A DNA stretch of 6,311 bases from Gammaproteobacteria bacterium. GTDB taxonomy: Bacteria > Pseudomonadota > Gammaproteobacteria > Burkholderiales > Burkholderiaceae_C. The notes beneath the pieces are model-generated. The model was not told where the DNA came from. It did not search any database and was given only the letters and a program-made list of their open reading frames with translations. This document shows, piece after piece, positions 1 through 6,311 of the stretch. Position 1 is the first letter of the stretch; every line of letters begins with the position of its first letter. Made by a program: the position numbers and the translations under genes. The stretch is from contig JAHIQV010000434.1 in the NCBI GenBank assembly GCA_018903185.1, positions 1 to 6,311 of the forward strand, read 5' to 3'.

Positions 1-132
1 CCAGGACGTGTTGCCGCTCACCCACCATCCGCCAGCCAGTGCCAGAAGACCCAGCGCACCGAGCCCCAACAGCCACCGCGCATAGAAAGCACAACGCCCC
101 ACCGGATACAGAACCGATGGGGCGTTGCGCAT
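1..132 (-). CDS. Small membrane protein, N-terminal part (runs off the left edge)
   Basis: This open frame starts at an ATG 36 nt after the fabF stop and stays open for 44 codons to the window edge. The N-terminus contains APSVLYPVGR, which resembles from memory a short conserved motif of uncharacterised membrane proteins found between fabF and rpoE in Burkholderiales. Residues 18-38 (ARWLLGLGALGLLALAGGWW) are strongly hydrophobic and look like a transmembrane helix. I know no function and infer only an inner-membrane location. There is no good Shine-Dalgarno sequence: the nearest purine run, AGGGG, lies about 18 nt upstream of the ATG. The first 14 codons form a strong hairpin, so translation or transcription may be limited here. 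The alternative is that this is non-coding sequence after a terminator; the conserved-looking motif and the hydrophobic segment argue for a gene. Confidence 0.6.
   Translation of the reverse strand, partial: MRNAPSVLYPVGRCAFYARWLLGLGALGLLALAGGWWVSGNTSW
89..130 (-). terminator. Strong terminator-like hairpin after fabF, inside the next ORF
   Basis: On the minus strand, arms GCGCAACGCCCCATCGG and CCGGTGGGGCGTTGTGC pair over 17 bp with two G-U wobbles, around an 8-nt loop, and are followed by TTTCT. The wobbles work only in minus-strand RNA (they would be A-C mismatches on plus), which supports a role in transcripts coming from fabF. The U tract is short and interrupted, so termination may be partial. 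The stem lies in codons 1-14 of the downstream membrane-protein ORF. It could be the end signal of the fab operon, an attenuator, or a structure that hides the start codon. Confidence 0.55.
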
Positions 133-168
133 GATCAGGCCGTCAGACCCCTATCGCGGTCAACGGGC

Positions 169-1413
169 TCAGACGCGTTTGAACACCAAGGTGCCGTTGG
201 TGCCACCAAAACCAAAGTTGTTCTTGATGGCGATATCGATCTTCATGTCACGCGCCGTGTTGGCGCAGTAGTCCAGATCGCACTCCGGATCCTGGTTGAA
301 GATGTTGATGGTGGGCGGGCTCTTCTGTTCATTCAAAGCCAGGATGGTGAAAACGCTCTCAATACCACCCGCACCGCCCAGGAGGTGCCCGGTCATGGAC
401 TTGGTGGAGTTCACCACGGTCCTTTTGGCATGATCGCCCAGTGCCGCCTTGATGGCGTTGGTCTCGTTCAGATCACCCAGTGGCGTGGAAGTCCCATGCG
501 CATTGAGGTAATCGACCTGATCAGCATTGACACCCGCATTCTTCAACGCCATCAGCATGGAACGGCGTGGGCCGTCCACATTGGGCGCGGTCATGTGGTA
601 TGCATCGGCACTCATGCCAAAACCCAACACCTCGGCATATATCTTGGCGCCCCGAGCCTTGGCATGCTCGTATTCTTCGAGCACCACCACGCCCGCACCT
701 TCGCCCAGCACAAAACCGTCGCGGTCCTTGTCCCAGGGACGCGATGCGGTCGCAGGGTCGTCGTTGCGCGTGGACACCGCGCGGGCGGCGCAAAAACCGC
801 CAACGCCCAGCGGCGACACCGTGGACTCCGAGCCACCGGCCAGCATCACGTCGGCATCGCCGTATTCGATCATCCGGGCCGACATGCCGATCGCGTGCAG
901 ACCCGTGGTGCAGGCCGTCACGATCGAGATGTTGGGGCCCTTGAACCCGAACTTGATCGAGACATGGCCAGAGATCATGTTGATGATCGAGGCGGGCACG
1001 AAGAACGGCGAAACGCGGCGCGGACCCCGGTTCATGAGTTCAGTGTGCGTGGCTTCGATCATCGGCAGGCCGCCGATCCCGGAGCCGATGTTGCAACCGA
1101 TCCGGGTGGCCATTTCTTCACCCAGCGCATCACACGTGGGCAGACCGGAGTCCGCCACGGCCTGTGCGGCAGCTGCGATCCCGTAATGGATGAATGCGTC
1201 CATCGTGCGTGCTTCTTTCGAAGACATGTACGACTCGACATTGAAGCCCTTGACCTCGCCTGCGATCTGGCAGGTGAAATTTGACGCGTCAAACTTGGTG
1301 ATGCGATCAATACCGGATTTGCCGGCAAGAATGTTGGCCCAGGACTCAGACACCGTGTTGCCCACGGGGCTGATGCATCCCAGGCCGGTCACGACGACGC
1401 GACGACGACTCAT
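169..1413 (-). CDS. fabF: Beta-ketoacyl-ACP synthase II (KAS II)
   Basis: FabF condenses malonyl-ACP with a growing acyl-ACP, releasing CO2, in the elongation cycle of cytoplasmic type II fatty-acid synthesis. The protein is 414 residues, the usual family length. The Cys-His-His triad is visible: Cys168 in TACTTG, His306 in [11 protein letters not shown] and His343 in [12 protein letters not shown], with Lys338 nearby and the C-terminal GFGGTNG loop at 401-407. The N-terminus [12 protein letters not shown] is typical of the family. I chose this ATG over one 63 nt upstream because the extra 21 residues are unlike the family and because GGGGGAA sits just upstream. It is the last fab gene of the cluster, 92 nt after acpP, and probably shares its transcript. 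Nothing is missing or odd in the protein. Confidence 0.97.
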   Translation of the reverse strand: MSRRRVVVTGLGCISPVGNTVSESWANILAGKSGIDRITKFDASNFTCQIAGEVKGFNVESYMSSKEARTMDAFIHYGIAAAAQAVADSGLPTCDALGEEMATRIGCNIGSGIGGLPMIEATHTELMNRGPRRVSPFFVPASIINMISGHVSIKFGFKGPNISIVTACTTGLHAIGMSARMIEYGDADVMLAGGSESTVSPLGVGGFCAARAVSTRNDDPATASRPWDKDRDGFVLGEGAGVVVLEEYEHAKARGAKIYAEVLGFGMSADAYHMTAPNVDGPRRSMLMALKNAGVNADQVDYLNAHGTSTPLGDLNETNAIKAALGDHAKRTVVNSTKSMTGHLLGGAGGIESVFTILALNEQKSPPTINIFNQDPECDLDYCANTARDMKIDIAIKNNFGFGGTNGTLVFKRV

Positions 1414-1419
1414 TGAATT

Positions 1420-1424
1420 CCCCC
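1420..1424 (-). promoter_or_regulatory. Ribosome binding site of fabF
   Basis: GGGGG (continuing into AA) lies 6 nt before the chosen fabF ATG on the minus strand. It supports the 414-residue start over the longer reading frame, whose ATG lies further upstream, inside the dyad-rich spacer. Confidence 0.6.
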
Positions 1425-1465
1425 ACGCATCAGGGTGCGTGAAATGCAATGCTTTCCCCGGGGAA
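1424..1465 (-). repeat. Inverted repeats in the acpP-fabF spacer
   Basis: The 92-nt spacer holds two perfect dyads. CACGCA-CCCTGA-TGCGTG (1424-1441) can form a 6-bp hairpin that touches the fabF Shine-Dalgarno. TTCCCCGGGGAA (1454-1465) is a 12-bp palindrome, and on the minus strand a GGGG upstream of it could pair with its CCCC instead. No U tract follows either one, so these are not intrinsic terminators. I infer possible mRNA processing or stability elements that would let acpP accumulate to higher levels than fabF. Confidence 0.4.
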
Positions 1466-1505
1466 CCGTGCCCCATGGGAAGGCCCTGCGTTGGACCATG
1501 AAGGA

Positions 1506-1778
<273 letters not shown>

Positions 1779-1780
1779 TC

Positions 1781-1809
1781 ATTTTAGCCGGGCTAGAGAG
1801 TGGCCTCCA
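1781..1809 (-). promoter_or_regulatory. Possible acpP promoter
   Basis: In the 119-nt fabG-acpP spacer, the minus strand reads TGGAGG (1804-1809), 17 nt, TAAAAT (1781-1786). The -10 matches the sigma70 consensus at five of six bases; the -35 is weak, at three of six. A start about 7 nt downstream would leave a leader of roughly 30 nt that includes the acpP Shine-Dalgarno. A separate acpP promoter inside the fab cluster is known in other bacteria, which makes the position sensible, but the site itself is only a sequence match. Confidence 0.4.
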
Positions 1810-1864
1810 GACGGCCCGCCGGACGGCTTTGTCGGCGTCGAAAATTGAATGGGGCGTCCTGCCT

Positions 1865-2626
1865 TCAGGACATGAACATGCCACCGTTGACATGCAATTC
1901 CTGACCTGTGACATATGCGGCCTGAGGGCTCGCGAGGTACGCCACAGCGTGCGCAATGTCGGCCGGTTTGCCCAGATGACCCAGCGGGATCTGGCCCAGC
2001 AGCGCCTTTTGCTGCTCTTCCGGCAACGTTGCCGTCATGTCGGTTTCGATGAACCCCGGCGCCACGCAATTGACCGTGATGTTGCGGCTGCCCAGCTCAC
2101 GGGCCAGCGCGCGCGTCATGCCCGCCACACCGGCCTTGGCCGCCGCGTAGTTGGCTTGTCCGGGGTTGCCCGATGCGCCCACCACACTGGTGATGCTGAT
2201 GATGCGGCCATAGCGCTGCTTCATCATGGGACGGATCACGGCGCGGCTCATGCGGAACACGGCCTTCAGGTTGGTGTCGAGCACGGCATCCCAGTCCTCG
2301 TCCTTGAGGCGCATGGCGAGCATGTCGCGCGTGATGCCGGCGTTGTTCACCAGCACCTGCAGTCCCCCATGCGCCTTGGTGATGTCGTCGATCAGGGCTT
2401 CAGCGGCAGCGGCATTGTTCACATCCAGCATCGCGCCGCGGCTGCCTGCGGCCGCACCGGGCACGCCTGCGAGCGCCTGGGTGATCCGGGCAGCGCCTTC
2501 GTCGCTGGTGGCGGTACCGATAACGATCAGACCACGCACCGCCAGTTCGTGCGCAATGGCCGCACCGATGCCACGCGTTGCACCCGTGACCAGGGCCACC
2601 TGGCCCGCATATTTGATTTCAGTCAT
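1865..2626 (-). CDS. fabG: 3-oxoacyl-ACP reductase
   Basis: FabG uses NADPH to reduce 3-oxoacyl-ACP to (R)-3-hydroxyacyl-ACP, the first reduction of each elongation round. The 253-residue protein is a classical short-chain dehydrogenase/reductase: the cofactor loop TGATRGIG at 14-21, NNAG at 94-97, and the catalytic set Asn119, Ser147 (ITSVVG), Tyr160 and Lys164 (YAAAK). The VNCVAPGFIETDM segment (185-197) and the C-terminal YVTGQELHVNGGM are typical of FabG. It is slightly longer than the E. coli enzyme (244), mostly through an Ala/Gly-rich stretch near residues 52-66. The start follows fabD by 15 nt and has GGAGA 9 nt before the ATG, so it is very likely co-transcribed with fabD. SDR enzymes are numerous, but the location between fabD and acpP settles the assignment. 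Confidence 0.96.
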   Translation of the reverse strand: MTEIKYAGQVALVTGATRGIGAAIAHELAVRGLIVIGTATSDEGAARITQALAGVPGAAAGSRGAMLDVNNAAAAEALIDDITKAHGGLQVLVNNAGITRDMLAMRLKDEDWDAVLDTNLKAVFRMSRAVIRPMMKQRYGRIISITSVVGASGNPGQANYAAAKAGVAGMTRALARELGSRNITVNCVAPGFIETDMTATLPEEQQKALLGQIPLGHLGKPADIAHAVAYLASPQAAYVTGQELHVNGGMFMS

Positions 2627-2641
2627 GTGTTGTATCTCCGA

Positions 2642-3595
2642 TCAGCTGACCAGCAGGTTTTTGACTTCGGCCAGTGTGGCCGGATCGTAAAGCGCCGCTC
2701 CCGTCAGCCCCGCATCGATGCGCTTGACCATGCCGGCCAGCACCTTGCCAGGGCCGCACTCCACCAGCGTGGTGATGCCGCGCTCCCGAATGGCACTCAC
2801 GCATTCGACCCAACGGACCGGCCCGAAGGCCTGGCGGTACAGCGCATCGCGGATGCGTTCTGCATCGGTTTCAACGGCCACATCGATGTTGTTGATCAAC
2901 GGAATCTGAGGCAGCGCAAAGGCGGTTGCCGCCAACTGCTCTTTCAGCTTGTCCGCGGCAGGCTTCATCAGGCTGGAGTGAAACGGAGCCGACACCGGCA
3001 GCGACAGCGCCCGCTTGGCGCCATGGGCCTTGAGGACTTCACAGGCCTTTTCGACAGCGGCCTTGCTGCCCGCAATGACGGTCTGCGCCGGATCGTTGAA
3101 GTTCACCGCCTCCACCACTTCCAGGCTGGCGCCGCCGAATGTGGCCTGCGCTTCGGCACAGCCCGCCATCACTTTCGCCGCATCCATGCCCAGAATGGCC
3201 GCCATCGCGCCGGTTCCTACAGGCACCGCGGCCTGCATCGCCGCCGCCCGAAAGCGGACCAGCGGAGCCGCCTGAGCCAGCGTCAGCACACCCGAGGCTA
3301 CGAGCGCCGAATACTCGCCCAACGAATGACCGGCAACAACCGCAGGGACAGCGCCACCTTCGGCGCACCAGACGCGCCAGGCGGCCACACCGGCTACCAG
3401 CATCACCGGTTGCGTGTTGGTGGTCAGGGCCAGCGCCTCCTTGGGGCCTTGATTGATCAGGCGCGCCAGATCCTCGCCCAAGGCGTCCGAAGCCTCCTGC
3501 AGGGTTTCGCGCACGGCAGGGTGATCACCCCAAGCGTCCAGCATGCCAACGGATTGGGAACCCTGGCCCGGAAAGACAAAAGCAAAAGAAGTCAT
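2642..3595 (-). CDS. fabD: Malonyl-CoA:ACP transacylase
   Basis: FabD moves the malonyl group from malonyl-CoA to holo-ACP, supplying the two-carbon donor for FabH and FabF. The protein has 317 residues, near the usual length. Visible signatures are FPGQGSQ at 8-14 (oxyanion-hole Gln11), the nucleophile Ser91 in GHSLGE, Arg116 that binds the malonyl carboxylate, and catalytic His206 in SAPFHSSLM. The C-terminal VECGPGKVLAGMVKR is also typical. I chose the ATG before TSFAFVFPGQG because the family begins there. An in-frame ATG 81 nt upstream would overlap fabH and add an atypical Arg-rich extension. No Shine-Dalgarno is visible before the chosen start (TGTATCTTCC), which is odd for a core gene and may mean dependence on translation arriving from fabH. 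Confidence 0.96.
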   Translation of the reverse strand: MTSFAFVFPGQGSQSVGMLDAWGDHPAVRETLQEASDALGEDLARLINQGPKEALALTTNTQPVMLVAGVAAWRVWCAEGGAVPAVVAGHSLGEYSALVASGVLTLAQAAPLVRFRAAAMQAAVPVGTGAMAAILGMDAAKVMAGCAEAQATFGGASLEVVEAVNFNDPAQTVIAGSKAAVEKACEVLKAHGAKRALSLPVSAPFHSSLMKPAADKLKEQLAATAFALPQIPLINNIDVAVETDAERIRDALYRQAFGPVRWVECVSAIRERGITTLVECGPGKVLAGMVKRIDAGLTGAALYDPATLAEVKNLLVS

Positions 3596-3648
3596 GGAAG
3601 ATACAGAACTGTAAATGGGGCGGATGGCCAGCCTGGCGACACGCAGAC

Positions 3649-4626
3649 TCAAAGATCGAGCAGCACGGCACCCCATGTGAAGCCGCCACCGACGCCTTCG
3701 AGCAGAAGGGTGTCACCCTTTTTCACCTGACCGGCACGCACCGCATGGTCGAGGGCCAGCGGGATCGAAGCCGCCGAGGTGTTGCCGTGCTGATCCACGG
3801 TGACCACGACCTTGTCCATGGACAATTTCAGCTTGCGGGCTGTGCTCTGCATGATCCGGATGTTGGCTTGATGAGGGATCAGCCAGTCGATATCGGCATC
3901 GCTGCGACCGGCCTTGGCCAACACCGCACGCGCCGTTTCCTCCAGCACACCCACCGCCAGCTTGAACACCGCCTGACCATCCATCTTGAGCAGGGGGTCC
4001 CCCAGGATCTCGCCGCCGGACACGTGCCCTGGAACACACAGGATGCCGGCGTGCTTGCCGTCCGCGTGGATGTCGGTGGCAAGAATGCCTGGCGTATCGC
4101 TGGCTTCCACCACGACCGCGCCCGCGCCATCACCGAACAGAACACAGGTGGTCCTGTCATTGAAATCGAGCAGACGGGAAAAAACCTCGGCGCCCACCAC
4201 GAGCGCTTTCTTCGCGGTGCCTGTGCGAATCATCGCGTCAGCGACCGTGAGCCCGTAGATAAATCCGCTGCAAACGGCCTGCAGATCAAACACGGGACAC
4301 CCCGAAATCCCCAGCTTGTGTTGCAGGATGGCCGCCGTGGACGGGAACACCATGTCCGGCGTAGAGGTAGCCACGATGATCAGATCGATGTCGATGCCAT
4401 CCAACCCCGCAGCGTCCATGGCCTTGCGGCAGGCCTCGGCAGCCAGGTCGCTGGCAAAAACGCCGTCGGCGACAAAATGTCGTGCCCGGATACCGGTGCG
4501 CTCGACAATCCACTCGTCACTGGTTTCAACCCCGCCAGCGGCCAGTCGGTCGACCATGTCGGCGTTGGTCAGACGCTGAGGCGGCAGGCTGCTGCCGGTG
4601 CCGGAAATACGGGCGTAGCGTGTCAT
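3649..4626 (-). CDS. fabH: Beta-ketoacyl-ACP synthase III (KAS III)
   Basis: FabH starts fatty-acid synthesis by condensing an acyl-CoA, normally acetyl-CoA, with malonyl-ACP to give acetoacetyl-ACP. The 325-residue protein has the Cys-His-Asn triad of the family: Cys119 in LQAVCSGF, His252 in IPHQANIRI and Asn282 in [16 protein letters not shown] (164-170) and the C-terminal [10 protein letters not shown] (311-320) are also typical. The start [15 protein letters not shown] matches the family N-terminus; an ATG 105 nt upstream lies inside plsX and would add unrelated sequence. The 19-nt gap after plsX contains no Shine-Dalgarno (CACCTTCAACCAGC before ATG), so initiation may be coupled to plsX termination or be leaderless-like after processing. 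Primer preference (acetyl versus branched) cannot be read from the sequence. Confidence 0.97.
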   Translation of the reverse strand: MTRYARISGTGSSLPPQRLTNADMVDRLAAGGVETSDEWIVERTGIRARHFVADGVFASDLAAEACRKAMDAAGLDGIDIDLIIVATSTPDMVFPSTAAILQHKLGISGCPVFDLQAVCSGFIYGLTVADAMIRTGTAKKALVVGAEVFSRLLDFNDRTTCVLFGDGAGAVVVEASDTPGILATDIHADGKHAGILCVPGHVSGGEILGDPLLKMDGQAVFKLAVGVLEETARAVLAKAGRSDADIDWLIPHQANIRIMQSTARKLKLSMDKVVVTVDQHGNTSAASIPLALDHAVRAGQVKKGDTLLLEGVGGGFTWGAVLLDL

Positions 4627-4645
4627 GCTGGTTGAAGGTGGCAAA

Positions 4646-5710
4646 TTAAAGGGTGGGAATGCTTCTGATCTCGCTGGGCACCCCGGCTGGCGACAGCAGC
4701 GGCGCGGCGTGGGCGATGCGCTCCTGCACACTCTTCAGCAACCCGTTGTGGGCCGCATCATAAGCCCGCACCAGCGCTTGCTCGAAAGCAAAGGCATCGG
4801 CCGAACCGTGGCTCTTGAAAACAAGGCCGCGCAGTCCCAACAGTGCGGCACCATTGTACCGACGGTGATCCACCCGTTTTTTAAAAGACGATAAGACCGG
4901 ATAAGCGACGATAGCCGCCATTTTCGTCAGAATGTTCTTTGAGAACGCTTCACGGATGAGGCCACTGATCATTGTCGCCAGGCCCTCGCTGGCTTTGAGC
5001 GCCACATTGCCCACAAAACCATCGCATACCACGATGTCCGCGCTGCCCTTGAAGATGTCATCACCTTCAACGTTACCGAAAAAATTCAAGTCACCGGTGT
5101 TCGCCGCATTTCGCAGCAGGACCCCCGCTTTTTTGATCACTTCGCTGCCTTTGATCACCTCTTCGCCGACGTTGAGCAATCCCACGGTGGGCTCGGGCTT
5201 GCCCGTGATCGCAACCACCAGAGCCGACCCCATGACAGCAAACTGCAACAAATGCTCGGCCGTGCAATCCACGTTGGCGCCCAGATCCAGGACCGTGGTC
5301 GCGCCACCGCGTGCGTTGGGCAACTGACTGGCAATCGCTGGCCGGTCAATGCCATCCAGGGTTTTGAGCAGGTAGCGGGAAATGGCCATGAGCGCACCCG
5401 TGTTGCCTGCCGACACCGCCGCCTGCGCAGCGCCATCCTTGACCTGCTGGATCGCGACCCGCATGGAAGAATCTTTCTTCTTGCGCAGCGCGATTTCAAT
5501 CGGATCGTCCATGGCGACCACTTCGCTGGCGGGCACCACGCGACAGCGCACGTTGTTGAGCAGCTGAGGCCGGGACTTCTTCAACACCTCGGGCTGACCC
5601 ACGAGCAACAGATGGGCCTGCGGATGGCTGGCCAAAAAGGCCTCGCAGGCTGGCAAGGTCACCCCCACGCCAACGTCTCCACCCATGCAATCCACAGCAA
5701 CGGTGATCAT
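4646..5710 (-). CDS. plsX: Phosphate acyltransferase PlsX
   Basis: PlsX converts long-chain acyl-ACP and inorganic phosphate to acyl-phosphate, which PlsY (not in this window) uses to acylate glycerol-3-phosphate. It thereby links fatty-acid and phospholipid synthesis at the cytoplasmic face of the membrane. The 354-residue length matches the family. Typical segments are VAVDCMGGD at 4-12, the [20 protein letters not shown] region at 68-87, SAGNTGA at 100-106, LDLGANVDC at 141-149 and [16 protein letters not shown] at 228-243. The ATG gives the normal N-terminus, but only a weak GAG lies about 9 nt upstream. The start is 15 nt from one hairpin and about 42 nt from an intrinsic terminator after rpmF, so expression must depend on read-through or on a promoter I could not identify. 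Confidence 0.96.
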   Translation of the reverse strand: MITVAVDCMGGDVGVGVTLPACEAFLASHPQAHLLLVGQPEVLKKSRPQLLNNVRCRVVPASEVVAMDDPIEIALRKKKDSSMRVAIQQVKDGAAQAAVSAGNTGALMAISRYLLKTLDGIDRPAIASQLPNARGGATTVLDLGANVDCTAEHLLQFAVMGSALVVAITGKPEPTVGLLNVGEEVIKGSEVIKKAGVLLRNAANTGDLNFFGNVEGDDIFKGSADIVVCDGFVGNVALKASEGLATMISGLIREAFSKNILTKMAAIVAYPVLSSFKKRVDHRRYNGAALLGLRGLVFKSHGSADAFAFEQALVRAYDAAHNGLLKSVQERIAHAAPLLSPAGVPSEIRSIPTL

Positions 5711-5725
5711 GCAAACATCTCAGTG

Positions 5726-5745
5726 GTGGCGCCCCAAAGCGCCAC
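5726..5745 (-). other. Second hairpin, just upstream of plsX
   Basis: GTGGCGC-TTTGGG-GCGCCAC (minus strand) forms a perfect 7-bp GC-rich stem with a 6-nt loop. It begins 7 nt after the T tract of the rpmF terminator and ends 15 nt before the plsX ATG. It has no U tract, so it is not itself a terminator. It could shield the 5' end of plsX mRNA or influence ribosome access; this is inferred from position only. Confidence 0.45.
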
Positions 5746-5752
5746 AAGAATG

Positions 5753-5779
5753 AAAAAAGCCCGCATGGCACATGCGGGC
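5753..5779 (-). terminator. Rho-independent terminator between rpmF and plsX
   Basis: On the minus strand GCCCGCATG-TGC-CATGCGGGC forms a perfect 9-bp stem with a 3-nt loop, followed at once by TTTTTT. It begins 67 nt after the rpmF stop. This is the clearest terminator in the window and should end most rpmF transcripts. On the plus strand the stem has no T tract after it, so the direction is clear. Confidence 0.88.
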
Positions 5780-5846
5780 CTGTTCAAGTACAGCGGTCTC
5801 CACCCCGGACGCGGTATCGCGACGGGATCGGCGACCCGCCGTCACT

Positions 5847-6029
5847 TTAGGCTTCGGACTTGTTCTTCAGTACCTGGCGGCCACGGTAGAAGCCGTTGGG
5901 GCTGATGTGGTGGCGCAGGTGCACTTCACCGGTGGTCGGCTCAACGGCAATGCCGGGCACGTTCAGCGCATTGTGCGAGCGGTGCATGCCGCGCTTGGAA
6001 GGGGACTTTTTGTTTTGCTGGACGGCCAT
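5847..6029 (-). CDS. rpmF: 50S ribosomal protein L32
   Basis: L32 is a small basic protein of the large ribosomal subunit. The 60-residue product starts [19 protein letters not shown], as in the family, and ends with a conserved core, [16 protein letters not shown]. It has no cysteines, so it is a zinc-free (C-minus) form rather than the zinc-ribbon type. AGGAG, 7 nt before the ATG, is the best ribosome binding site in the window. It follows the yceD-family gene, as in many proteobacteria, but has its own strong promoter and is closed by an intrinsic terminator, so it may be made largely as a monocistronic message. Confidence 0.98.
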   Translation of the reverse strand: MAVQQNKKSPSKRGMHRSHNALNVPGIAVEPTTGEVHLRHHISPNGFYRGRQVLKNKSEA

Positions 6030-6093
6030 GGTGGGCTCCTGAATTCAATAGGGTCAATCGGGGTGCGCCTAGGGTTCGCCTACCACCATATTC

Positions 6094-6108
6094 GTGTACA
6101 CCGTACAC
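6094..6108. repeat. 15-bp dyad in the rpmF leader
   Basis: GTGTAC-ACC-GTACAC is a perfect inverted repeat with 6-bp arms and a 3-nt centre, located about 30-45 nt downstream of the predicted rpmF transcription start. It has the form of a dimeric repressor operator, or it could be a short RNA hairpin. I cannot assign a regulator. Confidence 0.4.
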
Positions 6109-6143
6109 CTCACAGTGAAATCGATACCAGCGCAAAGCCAAGC

Positions 6144-6172
6144 ATTATAGCCCGAAGATCACCCTGCGTCAC
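6144..6172 (-). promoter_or_regulatory. rpmF promoter, overlapping the yceD stop
   Basis: The minus strand has GTGACG (6167-6172), a 17-bp spacer and a perfect TATAAT (6144-6149). The -35 matches TTGACA at four of six bases and contains the TGA stop codon of the upstream gene. The predicted start near 6137 leaves a leader of about 108 nt before rpmF, which is long for a 60-codon ribosomal gene. This is the best promoter match I found. Confidence 0.75.
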
Positions 6173-6311
6173 TTTTTCAGGCGGGACAACGCCGCAAACG
6201 GGTGCGGGCGCTCTTCTTCTGCAGGGCCGTCTGCGGCGGCCACATCGCCGGACTGCATGGACACCGGCACCGGACAGGCGTCGTGCATCGGCACCAGCGG
6301 CAACGCCATCA
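6169..6311 (-). CDS. yceD: YceD/DUF177-family protein, C-terminal part (runs off the right edge)
   Basis: Only the last 46 codons and the stop are in the window. The residues ALPLVPMHDACPVPV, then an acidic linker (ADGPAEEE) and the ending HPFAALSRLKK fit the C-terminus of the YceD/DUF177 family, whose members carry an acidic segment, a CP motif and a PFA-x-L ending. The position just before rpmF is the usual one for this family. DUF177 proteins have been linked to 23S rRNA accumulation, which would fit the L32 neighbour; the molecular role is not clear. The stop codon lies within the -35 box of the rpmF promoter. Confidence 0.85.
   Translation of the reverse strand, partial: MALPLVPMHDACPVPVSMQSGDVAAADGPAEEERPHPFAALSRLKK

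Noticed and set aside
385..1284. A 299-codon plus-strand open frame opposite fabF
   Set aside because: Antisense shadow of fabF: low-complexity His/Arg/Gly-rich translation with no motifs.
1414..1476. Upstream in-frame start that would lengthen FabF by 21 residues
   Set aside because: The extra sequence lies in the dyad-rich spacer and is not family-like; a good ribosome site precedes the shorter start.
3596..3676. Upstream in-frame start that would lengthen FabD by 27 residues
   Set aside because: The extension is Arg-rich, overlaps fabH and is unlike the FabD family, which starts right before FAFVFPGQG.
1829..3730. A 633-codon open frame on the plus strand opposite fabG and fabD
   Set aside because: It lies opposite two intact enzymes with all catalytic residues. 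Its translation is rich in His, Arg and Gln with no recognisable domain, as expected for an antisense shadow in high-GC DNA.
3745..4635. A 296-codon plus-strand open frame opposite fabH
   Set aside because: Same antisense register and composition as the other shadows; fabH is complete on the minus strand.
5252..5905. A 217-codon plus-strand frame opposite plsX that crosses into rpmF
   Set aside because: It runs through the terminator and both real genes, has no recognisable motif and is best read as a shadow.

Overview
The window is a housekeeping locus, with every gene on the minus strand. Read in transcription order (right to left) it holds: the C-terminus of a YceD/DUF177-family protein, rpmF (ribosomal protein L32), plsX, fabH, fabD, fabG, acpP, fabF, and the first 44 codons of a small membrane protein that runs off the left edge. 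This order is the classic proteobacterial fatty-acid/phospholipid initiation cluster. High GC, the protein sequences and the small membrane ORF right after fabF suggest a betaproteobacterium of the order Burkholderiales, probably near Comamonadaceae. That placement is from recall of family sequences, not from a search.

Right end (about 5847-6311): the yceD stop codon overlaps a near-consensus sigma70-type promoter (GTGACG, 17 bp, TATAAT). It should drive rpmF through a leader of about 110 nt that contains a 15-bp dyad. Directly after rpmF is a textbook intrinsic terminator (9-bp perfect stem, six Ts), then a second 7-bp hairpin close to the plsX start. The ribosomal gene is therefore partly insulated from the lipid genes.

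Centre (1506-5710): plsX makes acyl-phosphate for phospholipid synthesis. fabH starts fatty-acid chains, fabD supplies malonyl-ACP, fabG reduces the beta-ketoacyl-ACP, and acpP is the carrier on which all of this happens. All catalytic residues I looked for are present. The genes are closely spaced, with gaps of 19 nt (plsX-fabH), 53 nt (fabH-fabD) and 15 nt (fabD-fabG). A 119-nt gap before acpP may hold its own promoter, and a 92-nt dyad-rich gap separates acpP from fabF.

Left end (1-1413): fabF, the elongating ketoacyl-ACP synthase, is followed after 36 nt by a membrane-protein ORF. The first 14 codons of that ORF fold into a 17-bp terminator-like hairpin.

I see no mobile element, CRISPR array, tRNA/rRNA gene, defence system or novel multi-gene system. 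The points worth a second look are regulatory: the hairpins, the promoter positions and the missing Shine-Dalgarno sequences at fabH and fabD.
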